A stretch of DNA of 64,000 bases from Adineta ricciae. Taxonomy: Eukaryota; Rotifera; Eurotatoria; Adinetida; Adinetidae. Position 1 is the first letter of the stretch, and the number at the start of each line of letters is the position of its first letter. The translations under genes and the position numbers were made by a program. Below are positions 32,791 to 44,442 of the stretch, piece after piece. The stretch covers positions 186,001 through 250,000 of the forward strand of contig CAJNOJ010000124.1 of assembly GCA_905250025.1 (NCBI GenBank), in the 5' to 3' direction. The notes beneath the pieces were generated by a model, which worked only from the letters and a program-made list of their open reading frames with translations, did no database searches and was not told the origin of the DNA.

Positions 32791-33843
32791 TTGACAGTAT
32801 GTTCCTCAATTCGAATGAAATAAAAAGAAATGCAATGTTATTTATTATTCTTTCGGTGTAATATAGATGTATCAGTATGTCTTTGGTTTCTTTCAATTAA
32901 TTGAAAATTTTAATTTTCACAAATAAAAAAATTCATTTTTGTTTCATTCGCTCGAGTTTCTTTCGACATAATCACGCCACCCATTTCACTTGTACTTGAT
33001 GGTTTTTCTTTGAGGATGCCAAGTGAAGAATTGCGAACCTCATAAGAATCAATATTTTTGTTTACTCTCAATAAACAAATTTCGGAGTAAGAAAGGAATC
33101 CAAGAGTTCTGCTTAATGCAATATTATTTCAACGAATACAGACAATATGTCAATCGATGTAATATTATCGGTTCTGTCCAAGTTGACGATGGACATATTC
33201 AAAAATAGACAAGCACATAGTCCCGAGATAGAATAGTAAGTGAAAATACAAAACGTATCATCCCGCGCTTTGATAAGATTCAAATTGGACAGAATTCACC
33301 ATACTTGATAAGCTTGTCAGAAACATAGACATGCACTCGTAACTTACACTGAGATGTAAAAATGAGTGTGCATGCGAGCAATAGGCAATCAAGACTAACA
33401 TAAATATTTTCCTACTAATTCTTTTTTTTCGCAAATAGCAACCTCAGAATGAAACTACACGTATAGTCACACTATGCTTGGAAGGTATAACATACAGTTG
33501 AATTTATATTTATAGCTAAACTACTTGTTCGATTCGTACACTCGCAAACAACCACTTTCACATTCAAAGTAAAACATACGTCTATCGGCTCCATTGCGAT
33601 CAGTTTCTTTCAGAAAAATCTATACCCGTGACATATGGGAGGTGTAAAGAAACTTTGCAGTGAAATCATCCTTAAGAATCAAAATATAAGCTTTCAGAAA
33701 ATATAATGACGTTTATTCTTATTCGTAATACGCTCATCGTGAATATATTGAGTAATTAAATCCATTCACTACAGCTACAATATTTTTTGCATCAAATCAA
33801 ATGTCACAATGGTTCAAAGTAATTTGGATAAAATGAAACATAT
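32791..33843. other. Intergenic 32791-33843
   Basis: Counterpart of 11338-12403, with several indels that break the minus-strand frame seen there. No gene is supported. Confidence 0.6.
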
Positions 33844-34936
33844 TCATTTCTTTCTGAAGGTTGGCACCGTTGAAAAAAGCATGATATCCTGTGAGAATCA
33901 AGCTGATATGAAATTAAAGATGAACCATAATCGAACTTACGATAAGAAAAACTGCGCCAAGTACGACTGCTTTCATTTTCACATCGAGATCCACCGGAAC
34001 TATGTAAGCAGGTAGGAAATTAACATTTGATCTTCACTCGTACATAAGACGCTCACCTTTGAGTAAAAATGCATCAGTACTTGAAGTTGCTTCATGTAGA
34101 GGACAACGATATTTCTTATAAATAGCTCCAACTTCTGTGATTCCATCTGTGCCAATTAACTAAAATTGACTTGTTTTAATAAAACTCTGCATTTTGTTTC
34201 ATTTCGTCTTACAGTAAATTTATTTTCACAACAGCATGAGAATAGCCCGTCGCAAATACACAATGGGGCAACTAGAGTGAATATAGTCTTATAATTTACA
34301 TCTTTGATTTCAAATGTATGTCGCCAGCAACTTCCTCTAAATGAAAAATAAACTAATAAAATTTATTCTTTTAACAACTTTAATAGACTTTTGTGACACA
34401 GTGCCAATGACGACTCCCGGTGGTGATTCGACAATTAATTCTTGCTTACAACATTGTAAATTGCCACACCAACACCATCCTGAAAAGCATTCGAATTCAC
34501 GTCTCATCCGAATAATATCTTGCTTAAGATTATTAGCAATATGTAGTGTAAAACTTCGTCTAGCTTTGCAACATAATCGTTGCCAATATGCCGATGCTAT
34601 AGATTTCATTACAAACGATGTAAATACATATTGATTTGTTAAGATAATCAACCTACATTCCCTGACTTTGAATAGTTTTTCATTTTGTTCGTTAAAAATA
34701 TTAAATTTTGCTGCAGACGAACTACCACACAGTGCTAGAATAATATAAACATATACAATCCATTTTCTCTGTCTAAATAATTCACCTTCACGTATTGAAA
34801 CAAGTTGCTTTATTTTCAATTTATCGATTGTTCGTAGGGCATCAAGTCCAACTGTATGACTATTTGTTACTGGTAATAAAGGATCCATTTGGCTTTCATC
34901 AACAGGATATTTGCCTTCCTTCGCTTTGCCAGCCAT
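33844..34936 (-). CDS. PLSCR-like: Phospholipid scramblase (right copy)
   Basis: This has the same seven-exon structure as 12404-13495, from ATG 34934-34936 to TGA 33844-33846, all splice sites kept. Conserved blocks: GLDALRTIDKLKIKQ, FNIFNEQNEKLF, VESPPGVVIG, WRHTFEIKD, GTDGITEVGAIYKKYR and DLDVKMKAVVLGAVFLI. Divergence from the left copy is higher than in the neighbouring genes, with many amino-acid changes in the Cys-rich middle part and a different C-terminal tail (STVPTFRKK against STAPNNNN). Expected role is calcium-activated phospholipid scrambling. Confidence 0.88.
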
Positions 34937-35254
34937 TTGTTTTGTCAATGAATAGAAACACACAACTGATAAATATTCTAAAGAGAAATACTACATCTGT
35001 GTTCGATTCGTGCTGAGTTTTATTGTAATAAGCAGTAAGAGGAAAATGTTTAGGTTACAAAAGAAAGACAAACAAGAGGTATATGTACTGTTATTCACTA
35101 TCACAAACGAAGACATGTCACAGTTGACATGAGAATTTTAGTTGAGATTGGAATGCGCGCAAAAATCAATCCATCGATTTACCACATATATAAGTGAATT
35201 CATGCATTTAAAAAGTATTTTCTAAATAGATCCTGTATGTTTTTGATGTACAGT
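34937..35254. other. Intergenic 34937-35254
   Basis: Spacer between the scramblase start and the ART-TPR stop; no feature seen. Confidence 0.6.
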
Positions 35255-38200
35255 TTAATTTGTTGTCAAGCGATCTGCACTATTCAATATTGATAACGTT
35301 TTCTCCCGGAAGTAGAGTGCTTTGGATTCATCGCCCATGTGTAGATATACTAAACGGATGTTGTTGTAGCAAGAAGCTAAATCAGGATGATTTTTTGGAA
35401 GATTTTGCTGACATATTTCCAGATCTTTCTCGAAAAATACTAGAGCTTGAGAATGTTCACCCATAGCATGATACACCGAGCCTATATTGTTGTACGAAGT
35501 AGCTAAGTTCGGGTGGTTAGCTGGAAGAGATTTTTCACAAATACTCACAGCTTTCGTGTAGAAGGAAAGAGCTTGACAATAGTTTTTCGTGCTTTGATGC
35601 ACTGAAGCGATGTTGTTGTAACAAGTAGCCAAACTGTGTTGATTCATAGGGTTCGTATTTTCTTGAATATCTAGAGCTTTTTCGAGATAGGAGAGCGCTT
35701 TAGAGTACTCCGCTGTCTGGTCGTAGGCCAAACCGATATTGTTGTACGACATGGCTAAATCAGGATGATTTGAAGGAAGAGTTTTCTGTTGAATCAGAAG
35801 AGCTTTCTCATAGAATTCAAGTGCTTCAGAATTTCGATTCATATTGGCGTAAACTAAACCCATGTTATTGTACGAGATGGCGATATCGGGATGATCTTCA
35901 GGAAGAGCTTGCCGGCGAATATCAAGAGCTTTTTCATAGAAGAAGAGCGCTTGTGAGTAGTTTCCCATGTTTTTGTGCACCACCCCGACATTATTGTATG
36001 AAGTAGCTAGATTCAGACGACTCTCGGGTAGATTGGCTTCAAAAATAGTCAAAGTCTTTTCATAACAGGAAAGTGCTCGAGAATGATCATTTATATCACT
36101 ATACACGGAAGCAAGATTGTTGTAGGAGACAGCTACGTCGAGATGATCTGAACGAAAACAGACGAGAGCTGCTTCAAGAGCTCTTTCAAGATACACGAGT
36201 GCTTGGGTATACTCTCCTGTATTTTTATAGAGTAATCCAATATTGCTCCACAGGCAGACCAAGTTTGGATGATGATGATAATCAGGCAGACTTTCTTGAT
36301 AAAGCAAAAGTGCTTTTTCGTAATACATGAGCGCCTGTGCATAATGACCCATAAGATCGTCTACCGAAGCGAGATTATTGTAACTAACGGCTAGATCAAA
36401 ACGATCGACATAAGGGAGTTTTTGTTTAATGTCAAGGGCTTTTTCGAACAAGGAACGTGCTTGGGAATACGAGCCCATGTTCTTGTGTACCGAAGCAATG
36501 TTGTTGTAAGAAACAGCTACGTCGAGATGACATTCCGAGTATATCTCTAGTCGCGTATGAAGAGCCTTGTCATAGTACGAGAGTGCCTGTGTGTAATCTC
36601 CCTTTTTTTCATGTACCGAGCCTATATTATTGTACGATGCTGCTATATCAGGATGTTTTTCGGAAAAATGCTTTTGTCGAATTTTGAGAGCTTCTTCAAA
36701 ATAGAAAAGTGCTTTAGAATATTCACCCATGTCACAATGTAGCGAGCCAACGTTGTTGTAATATGTAGCTAAGTCAGGATGATTGGCATCAAGGAGCTTC
36801 TGTTGAATTGCGAGAACTTTCTCAAAATAGAAAAGTGCTTCGGAATATTTACCAATCTTTTCATACATTAAGCCAATGTTGTTAAATGAAGTTATCGTAT
36901 CAGGATGATGTTCAGGAAGATTCTTTTGTTGAACAGCAAGAGCTTGTTCATAGTAGGAGAGTGCACGCAAGTAGTCACCTTTTTTATCATAGACGGAACC
37001 AATATTATTGTAGGATGTAGCGATATCAGGATGTTCTTCGGGATAATTTTTTTTTTGAACATCGAGCGCTTTCTCAAAGCAGGCAAGTGCTTTGGAATAC
37101 TCGTTCATATTACAATACACGAAGCCAATATTATTGTAAGAAGTTGCGAAATGAGAATGATCTGCAGGAAGAGACTTCTGTTGAATATCGAAGACTTTCT
37201 CGCAGCAAGCGAGTCCTTTAGTATGATCGGCCATCATATCATAGATCAAAGCAATATTGCTGTAAAAAGTAGCTACCATCGGATGATTTGCTAGTGAACG
37301 TTTCTGTTGAATGCCGAGAGCTTGTTTATAATACGAAAGTGCTTGAGGATAATCTCCCATCGAATGATGTACTGAACCCAAGTTATTGTACGAAATGGCT
37401 ATTTCAGGATGATCCGAAGGAAGAATTTGTAGTTGGATATCGAGTGCTTTTTTATGGTAGGAAAGCGCCTTCGAGTAATCACCCGTGTGCCTGTAGACCA
37501 TACCGATATGGTTGTATGTATGCGTTGGAAATAATTTATCTGACGTGCAAGATTTGCCATGCTCTTCAAGAGCTTGTTGATAATATTGAACTGCTTCTTC
37601 ATGGTTTCTTTGCTTTGCTTTAATTTTTCCTAAGGCGTGATAGTATTTACATGGGCTTTGATCTTCTAAGTTTTGATCAAGTAGAGTAAGAAATAAATTC
37701 TCCGCTGTTTCCAGCTTACCAAGATAGATCAACAGGTCGCCCATTCGTGTCCATCCAACTTCTTCATCTTCTTGTTCAATTTGCGTAGTTAAGACACGAA
37801 GTTCTGGATCATTGTCATTAGTTAAACTGAGAAACACCTTGAACACACGATCATTGACTTTGTCTTTTTCTATTTTATTTATGCGAAACACGGCATGCAT
37901 TGAAAACAGCACTTCATCTTCATCTTCGATAGCGCTAATATTCCTGATCCGAGCAAAAGACGTCGTGTCTAATTTAGGATCAATGGTCATGATGAATAAT
38001 ATTCCCATAACCTCTAAGTCTTGCGTTGCACTATCAGCGTACATATAAGCTGGTGCTTCATCTTGACTGGTTGAAATAAAACTATTAAAAGCAATCAATC
38101 CTTTTTGACTTTTTCCCAGCTGATGAAAGTCATCTATTGAGAGTCTTTGTCCTCGATAAACATCAAATGGTTTGTCACCATAGCTGCACGCTTGTTCTTT

Positions 38201-38989
38201 GTATAATTCTTCGATTTGTCGATGAAGATCGTGAATAAAGAAACTCATGTAGACAATAACATCTGATTCTAGAAGTCTAAGGGCTCGATTTAACATTGGA
38301 TAGATAAAACAGTCTTTTGTGTACCACCATATTGCCTTATCAGGTTGATAAGCTTGACTGAATTCATCGACGACTGCTAATGTCCTCAGATTATCCTGAA
38401 ATTGATCTCGGCAGAATTCGATTAGCATTGAACTACTTTGATTGTCATATTTCGTGTTTAGTATTGCATTTTTGAATATTTGAGTATACATATAACTCGG
38501 CTGTAATCGATTCAGATCAACTTGTTCATTCGTTTCGTTCATTCGCGCAAAACTGATCGGAGTAGTATCTTGATCGCAGCGCTTAGCAGCTGGATGAATT
38601 ATTTCAATCAGAGGTTGAATCGTGGGATGAAGTCCTTTAACTTTTGGCCATTCCGAAGCCCATTGTCCATACCACGGTTGATCCTCATCGCAGATATAGA
38701 TCGTATTTATTGCTTTCATTGAGTGAATTTGTGGAACTAATGTTTGCGCGAAGGCAGCGGATGTAATAACGAATATTTTTTCCGATTCGATTTCTTTTAG
38801 AAATTTCAAAGAATCTTCGATCGTGTTGAATAGGGTCACAGAATTAATTACATTACGCAGCTGCTCGATGTTACTCTGAATGTTATTGTTCGATAAATCA
38901 GCATTAGCATCGAGCCAAACAGCCAAATAGTTCTGCACAATTCGTCTTCGAATTGTTCGATATTGTGGTACTTTTTTCAAATTCGCCAT
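35255..38989 (-). CDS. ADP-ribosyltransferase (ART) domain fused to about 19 TPR repeats
   Basis: This is a single-exon gene of 1244 aa starting at ATG 38987-38989. Residues about 1-180 form an alpha/beta region of unknown type (KIFVITSAAF, IYICDED). Residues about 180-410 hold an arginine-specific ART fold with the R-S-E triad: VYRGQRL, then FNSFISTSQDEAPAYMYA, then EDEDEVLF giving the E-x-E. The rest is a solenoid of 42-residue KLC/nephrocystin-type TPRs. By family knowledge the ART domain transfers ADP-ribose from NAD to proteins, and the TPR solenoid would select targets. No signal peptide is seen, so it is probably cytosolic. ART-TPR fusions form a large family in bdelloids. The target is unknown. 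Confidence 0.85.
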   Translation of the reverse strand: MANLKKVPQYRTIRRRIVQNYLAVWLDANADLSNNNIQSNIEQLRNVINSVTLFNTIEDSLKFLKEIESEKIFVITSAAFAQTLVPQIHSMKAINTIYICDEDQPWYGQWASEWPKVKGLHPTIQPLIEIIHPAAKRCDQDTTPISFARMNETNEQVDLNRLQPSYMYTQIFKNAILNTKYDNQSSSMLIEFCRDQFQDNLRTLAVVDEFSQAYQPDKAIWWYTKDCFIYPMLNRALRLLESDVIVYMSFFIHDLHRQIEELYKEQACSYGDKPFDVYRGQRLSIDDFHQLGKSQKGLIAFNSFISTSQDEAPAYMYADSATQDLEVMGILFIMTIDPKLDTTSFARIRNISAIEDEDEVLFSMHAVFRINKIEKDKVNDRVFKVFLSLTNDNDPELRVLTTQIEQEDEEVGWTRMGDLLIYLGKLETAENLFLTLLDQNLEDQSPCKYYHALGKIKAKQRNHEEAVQYYQQALEEHGKSCTSDKLFPTHTYNHIGMVYRHTGDYSKALSYHKKALDIQLQILPSDHPEIAISYNNLGSVHHSMGDYPQALSYYKQALGIQQKRSLANHPMVATFYSNIALIYDMMADHTKGLACCEKVFDIQQKSLPADHSHFATSYNNIGFVYCNMNEYSKALACFEKALDVQKKNYPEEHPDIATSYNNIGSVYDKKGDYLRALSYYEQALAVQQKNLPEHHPDTITSFNNIGLMYEKIGKYSEALFYFEKVLAIQQKLLDANHPDLATYYNNVGSLHCDMGEYSKALFYFEEALKIRQKHFSEKHPDIAASYNNIGSVHEKKGDYTQALSYYDKALHTRLEIYSECHLDVAVSYNNIASVHKNMGSYSQARSLFEKALDIKQKLPYVDRFDLAVSYNNLASVDDLMGHYAQALMYYEKALLLYQESLPDYHHHPNLVCLWSNIGLLYKNTGEYTQALVYLERALEAALVCFRSDHLDVAVSYNNLASVYSDINDHSRALSCYEKTLTIFEANLPESRLNLATSYNNVGVVHKNMGNYSQALFFYEKALDIRRQALPEDHPDIAISYNNMGLVYANMNRNSEALEFYEKALLIQQKTLPSNHPDLAMSYNNIGLAYDQTAEYSKALSYLEKALDIQENTNPMNQHSLATCYNNIASVHQSTKNYCQALSFYTKAVSICEKSLPANHPNLATSYNNIGSVYHAMGEHSQALVFFEKDLEICQQNLPKNHPDLASCYNNIRLVYLHMGDESKALYFREKTLSILNSADRLTTN

Positions 38990-39560
38990 CTTCTTCAATA
39001 AGTATACAGTGCAGTGAAGAACACGAGTCGATGTTTACTAATCTGACTATGTGTGTGTTATCATTATTTTATATATGAATAGCATGCTTGAGTAGATTCG
39101 TTTGTTCTATTCTTCCGTCAAGGTGAGTCAGGAAGAGAGAAGACAACTATGAATCATGACTATTTAGCTTTTAATCGAAAGTACGATTATTGAAGAAGCC
39201 AAGTTCTTCAAATCGTGCGTGCACGGGTGCACATAGGAATGAGTCACTGTCTCATCAGCATACTCCTCAGTCTTTGTTTTTTATGTACGAGAATATTCCA
39301 TTCGTCAAGATATCTTCGGCACCGGATATGCCTTTTTCTTTTTCTCTATATCTTCATGAGAGTTATATCAGTATGGATCGTTTATATTCGCCGACTTTTC
39401 CTTCTAGTTCTGTACACATGCATATTCTTAGATAAAGAAAGAGGAAAAATAAACATGTGCTTCAGAACGTCGTAGTAACGACAAATAGGTTGCGCACAAA
39501 AACTTCCAGAGAGAACATAGTTCTTTTCCTCTGTGAGTGAAATTTTATTTCGGATAAATC
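38990..39560. promoter_or_regulatory. Divergent intergenic region between ART-TPR (-) and coiled-coil gene (+)
   Basis: About 570 bp separate two oppositely oriented starts, so both promoters must lie here. No clear TATA or other motif stands out beyond an AT-rich patch near 39065. Open frames at 39190-39475 are not supported. Confidence 0.4.
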
Positions 39561-40667
39561 ATGTCTGCGATTATCAATGCTTTGTTCGGCTCATTCTCGT
39601 CGGCAGAAGAGCAGAGTCCTATGACAAATACAAGTGGAGCCGTCACTGAAAATATCCAAACATCAGTTGTAGCCGATAATGTTCAAGTCAATTCGGTCAT
39701 CTCATCCGATACTCAAGCAAATGCAAGTATTAATACAAACACAAATATGGAAAATTTATTATCACAAATAAATACAACACATGCACAAGTGGATGAATAT
39801 TCCAGAACTCGTGTTGCAGAAATCAACGAACAGGTAAGTAGTGTACTCATTCGTTCAGATATAACTGAGCTTTCGGTTTAGGTTCGAAACTCAATTGCAG
39901 ACGTTCTTAAAAATACGCAACGTCATCAAGAAGAATTATTGACTTTTGCTAATCAACGCCATTTGATTATTGATAATGAATATAAAGTTCAATTAAAACG
40001 AGCTGTACAAGCATTAGATGCTGTGAAAGCGAAAACATTAGCTGATCTAGAACGTGATTTACAAGTCAGACAGCAAAAGATTCTGAATGAAGCAAAGAAA
40101 CAGATCGATCTTCTGAATAATCAAGCGAATGCGGATAAGCTAAATGTTTTAATTGAAACACAACTACAAAATAAAGAAAATATTCAGAATCTTACCGATC
40201 AAGTTCTTGAATTGAATCAACAACAAACTCAGCATTTACTCGAATCAACGACAACAACAATTATTACTTCTCACGCACAAGCAACAACACCACCAATCAA
40301 TCCTATTGTTGCTGCTGCTGCTAACGTCACGCTCAGCAGCAGTGCAATTGATTCGATCATGGCGAAAGCAAGCGAAAAGAATCAGAATAAGATACCTCCA
40401 GTTCAATCTATCCCGACTGCCGTGACAAATACGCCAGCTAATATTAATCCTATTGTTATTGCTGCTAACGTGACACTCAGTAGCAGCGCAATTGATTCTG
40501 TTATAGCCAAAGCCGGTGTAAAAAAGGAGCAGAAAACCAGCGAGGTAAATACGGTCAATCACATAGCTACTGCTGCTAATGTTGCGCTTAACAGCAATAT
40601 CATCGAATCTATTGTTAACAACGCACGTGAGCGAAGTAAAAAGCCGGTTGCCGAACCAATCAATTGA
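39561..40667 (+). CDS. Coiled-coil protein with three C-terminal AANVxLSSSxIDS repeats
   Basis: Exons 39561-39833 and 39882-40667 (48-bp intron) give 352 aa. The N-terminal 90 residues are Ser/Thr/Asn-rich and low in complexity. Residues about 90-225 form a long charged coiled coil (QLKRAVQALDAVKAKTLADL, then QQKILNEAKKQIDLLNNQAN). The C-terminal third has three copies of a motif near 30 residues: AANVTLSSSAIDSIMAKA, AANVTLSSSAIDSVIAKA and AANVALNSNIIESIVNNA, joined by Pro/Asn-rich linkers. There is no signal peptide or membrane helix. I do not recognise the family. The hydrophilic coiled coil is reminiscent of intrinsically disordered stress-protection proteins, but this is only an impression. 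Confidence 0.75.
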
Positions 40668-40856
40668 AAATATTTGTAAAAAAAAGCGTAATTATTAATC
40701 CCGCTCGCATCCTTTACCCGACGTAAAATCGAAATGTATCCTATAGCTGTACAAATCCTTAAACATTGTATATTATTTTTCTGTATAACAGTAGTGCATG
40801 TAAAATTTTTACATAGATTCAAAGTATTTGTCATTAGAAATAAAAATTATCATACT

Positions 40857-42925
40857 TTAAAGTTCTGTCTTATCATTTGCCGTTCCGCACGTAGGATTTG
40901 CGTGTAATCCACCATGTAGAAGAACGAATTGATTCAAACATGATGATGGTGGTCCTAAGCATTCGATATTGAAACACTGCTGTGCTATCATGCGCGCACA
41001 TAAACATTTCAAACGACTCGGATTTGTTTTTGACTTCAGTAGAGTTTTGATTTCATCATTTTTTACATAATCAATTGGAAGATAACCATCTTCGTTAACA
41101 CAATCTACATGAAATCCATAATCTAATAGCAGCTTGATGAATTCTTTATCATTTGAATCCCGACATAAACAATGCAACGCTGTATTTCCATTGCTAAAAT
41201 CAACTGCATCATAACACAAATATTGTCGTCCACAATATAGTAACAATCGAAACGCAGCTACATTAGGAAATCTAAAGAAGAAAATGATTCAAAATTACAT
41301 CAACTTCACATTTTGATAATACATACTGTAAATGTCGACGAAGTTTCTGTGAACGACAATTCACGTTACTATTAGTCTCTTTCATCGCACAGATATGAAT
41401 TAAAGTCAATCCATGTTCGGTGATCATTTTATGTTGGCATAGAACTTCAATCCAATTATAGATTAGTTTTTTTTCTTCTTTTGTATTTTCTTGCTGATCA
41501 AGAATCTAAACGGAAGACAAAAAGAGTCAAAATCAGCAATGTTAGTGAAGTGATCACCTTCGTTGCAATGACCACCAATAATACAGCACTGTATATGCTT
41601 GTAGGATAATCTATCTGCGATGGTTCGAAAACAAGTTGACAAACTTGTACAAATCTTTGAACAGGTATGGTTTCGTCTCTATCTAGTATTCGACAAAAAA
41701 GATGAACAAACCCGTGAAGTGAAGTTTCAAAATGGTTTTGTTGACGAAAATAAAACAAATGAATGCCAATGTCAATACACTTGCCGAATTCTTTATGAGC
41801 GTTTAACATGTTCGCATAGTCATTTAAACACTCGATGATTTCGATACTATTTCTCGATTGAAAAATACGTTCTCGAATAAGTAATGTTTCGATATACATT
41901 CGATCACGATTGCCTTCGATCTTTGCTAATTCTTCAATTGTTTGACATTCTTGTTCGTGATTGTAGATGGATTTTGGTGGTGAACAAATTTTCGGCTTCT
42001 GTAAGAGATCACGTTGATGTAAAACTAGTTTTAACAAACTGACTACTTTGTCTGAGAATACATTAGAAAATGACCTATAAGATCGGGAACAAACAGCTAG
42101 TTCGACATCTTCAATTGTATTGATAGATTTTTCCAAAAGAAAATTAATCATCGGATGTGAATTACGTTCAATCGCATTGTCTAAAAGAGTTCTTCCTGTA
42201 TTATTCCGAATCATGATATCTGCGCCTGCGTCATAAAGTAGCCGAACTACTTCGACGTGCACAGTCTGACAAGCAAATGATATTGGGGTGCGAGCAGTCA
42301 GATACGCACTCGAACAGCAATAGTTAACATCAGCACCATTTTCGACCAGGTATTTAGCGATCGACGTATAGCCTCGAAGGGCTGCCCATGTCAAAGCCGT
42401 ACATCGATTTCTGTCAGTGGATTTTGTTTCATTCACATCTGAGTAACTGTTTTCAACAAGAAAACGAACTATATCAAGACGATCCATTGTAGTAGCGAAG
42501 ATAAGCAACGGACAATGTGGATATTCGTAAGTGTCTTGCAATGGATTTGCATGACCAATTTCGATTAATGTTTTCGCAACTGTAAAATGCCCATAAAAAC
42601 ATGCAGCGTATAGCGCTGTTCCACCGCCGATGTATTCGCCGTCAGGTTTTTTTACTGTACCTTTCAATTCAACTTGTTCGACTGAATTATAATAACTTAA
42701 AAGTATTCGAACGAGATCATCATGTCCATTCTTCGCAGCAATCATTAGTAAACTCAAATGCTCGCCATCATACCAATTCAGGGTGATTAGATAATCAACA
42801 GCATTCGAGAGTTCATTTAACTGCGTGTTTAATTGAGAACATAAACCATCTTGAGTAAGTCTATAAAGTCTATCCATGATAGAGGCATCGAGAAATAGCT
42901 CTCTAAGCGAAAGTATCTGTTCCAT
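40857..42925 (-). CDS. FEM1: FEM1-like ankyrin-repeat substrate receptor
   Basis: Exons 41558-42925, 41327-41505 and 40857-41271 join in phase to 653 aa, near the usual FEM1 length (about 620-670). The N-terminal half has about seven ankyrin repeats (for example HLSLLMIAAKNGHDDLVRIL, TALYAACFYGHFTVAKTLI, TALTWAALRGYTSIAKYLVE). The middle is TPR-like and helical. Two more ankyrin repeats (NGNTALHCLCRD, VNEDGYLPIDYV) and a terminal LKCLCARMI box follow, as in FEM1, where this end recruits the Cullin-2 ubiquitin ligase. The protein should select C-terminal degron substrates for ubiquitination. Assigned from architecture and the C-terminal box. Confidence 0.82.
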
Positions 42926-43383
42926 TTTGGTAAAATTATTCTATGCGGTAACATCACTTTATTTATATATATTTCTTCGGTTGGAAATCTCCCGAGAAGT
43001 TTATATTTCCTTGAAAGGACGTGACAACATCATGAGTCACAAAGAATTTCTCAATTTACCAAAGGAATTATAAGGATTCAGCGAACGAAAAAAGAAATTC
43101 ACATATTCAATCACAGCAGACTAGATGTCGGTGTCGGCAAGATGAGAAATTCACAAAAAAAACACTAATATTCAATCGAGATTACCAAATTGTTTTACAA
43201 AAAAACCTTTTATTGATATCATACAACATTAATCGTCAGATAAATTCGAGATTGTACGTCTTATATGCGATAATATTCAACGATCATTTAGAATTTATTA
43301 CCGAGATAAACCTAAGTGACGAGAGATGAAAGCATCAATAAATATCTTTGATAGAAGCGTTTACTTCATTCGAGACAATCGAG
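42926..43383. promoter_or_regulatory. Divergent intergenic region between FEM1 (-) and aquaporin (+)
   Basis: About 460 bp of AT-rich sequence between two opposite starts, presumably holding both promoters. Out-of-frame ATGs occur upstream of the aquaporin start. No specific element is identified. Confidence 0.4.
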
Positions 43384-44442
43384 ATGACGAGAAAAGATCT
43401 TCAACGATATATGGTTCTGTTCTTAGCTGAATGCTTCGCGACATGTATAATGATATTAATTGGTGAAGGTGCTATCGCTAATTATAAATTTACCCAAGAA
43501 CCGTCTCAAACAACACTACCGATTGCCATTGCGTTCGGTGTTGGTGTTTATGCAGGTAGCTGTCGTGTAACTAATTTTTCAGCATCTTCATTCTTTTGAT
43601 TTTTAGCATTAATGCTCGCTGCACCAATCGCAGGTATGAGATCAGATGAATGATGGTGTTATACGTTGATTCTATTGAGGTTCTAGGCGCGCAGCTGAAT
43701 CCTGCGTTAAGTATATCACTATTGACTATTGGTGAAATAAAACCATTACTGTGTCTATTGTACGTCATTGCGCAAGTTGTGGGCGCATTTCTCGGAGCGG
43801 TTTTAGTTTATGTTGTTTATGTGAAGCAATTTGATGCGTATGATGGGGGTCGACGGGAAATGATAGGCGTAACTGGTACAGCTGATGTTTTCTTCACTAT
43901 GCCTGCTGAAGGTATACCGAATTGGAGTGCGTTCATTGATCAAGTTATTGGAACTGGTATCCTTATGATTTTTGTTCAGGCCGTTGGAAATGTAAAGAGA
44001 AAGTTGAACTTGTATACATAGGCATAAAAAATATTGATTTTATTTGTAGAAATCCAATCAAATTACATCGAAAGTTATCCAACCATTTGCATATGCATTA
44101 ATTGTGATTGGCATTATTTCGGCATTCTCAATTAATGCTGGTGCTGCAGTTAATCCCGTAGATATGTCTACTTGTCATTTGCATTGATTGAATTTCTCCG
44201 TTTCATTGAAGGCTCGTGATTTCGGTCCACGTATTTTCGGAGCATTCATCTATGGTTGGAAGGCTGTCTTTACAGTACATGATTATTACTTTTGGGTACC
44301 CATCGTTGGTCCAATTGTAGGAGCCATCATCGGTGTATGGGTGTATCAATGTTATAGGTTTATCGTGAAAAAATACGGATATCTTTCGAATGTCGAAGCT
44401 CCATCGATAGACATCGAACAACGTGTTTCGAGCAAATTTTAA
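43384..44442 (+). CDS. Aquaglyceroporin
   Basis: Five exons in phase give 280 aa: 43384-43555, 43607-43633, 43687-43991, 44050-44157 and 44212-44442; exon 2 is only 27 bp. Six membrane helices and the two pore half-helices are present, with AQLNPALS (NPA 1) and AAVNPARDFGPR (NPA 2). The aspartate after the second NPA (NPARD) marks the glycerol-permeable subfamily. The intron before exon 5 falls between NP and ARD. In a desiccation-tolerant animal a water/glycerol channel is plausible physiology, but expression is not visible from sequence. I chose ATG 43384 because the upstream in-frame start codon is TTG and earlier ATGs are out of frame. Confidence 0.92.

Noticed and set aside
1-36532. True tandem segmental duplication or the linked allelic blocks once proposed for bdelloids
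   Set aside because: The N placed exactly at the copy border, with two more junctions of the same kind, makes contig concatenation the simpler explanation; kept open only pending long reads.
41620-41838. Plus-strand 72-codon frame inside FEM1
   Set aside because: Antisense to the helical middle of a well-supported spliced gene.
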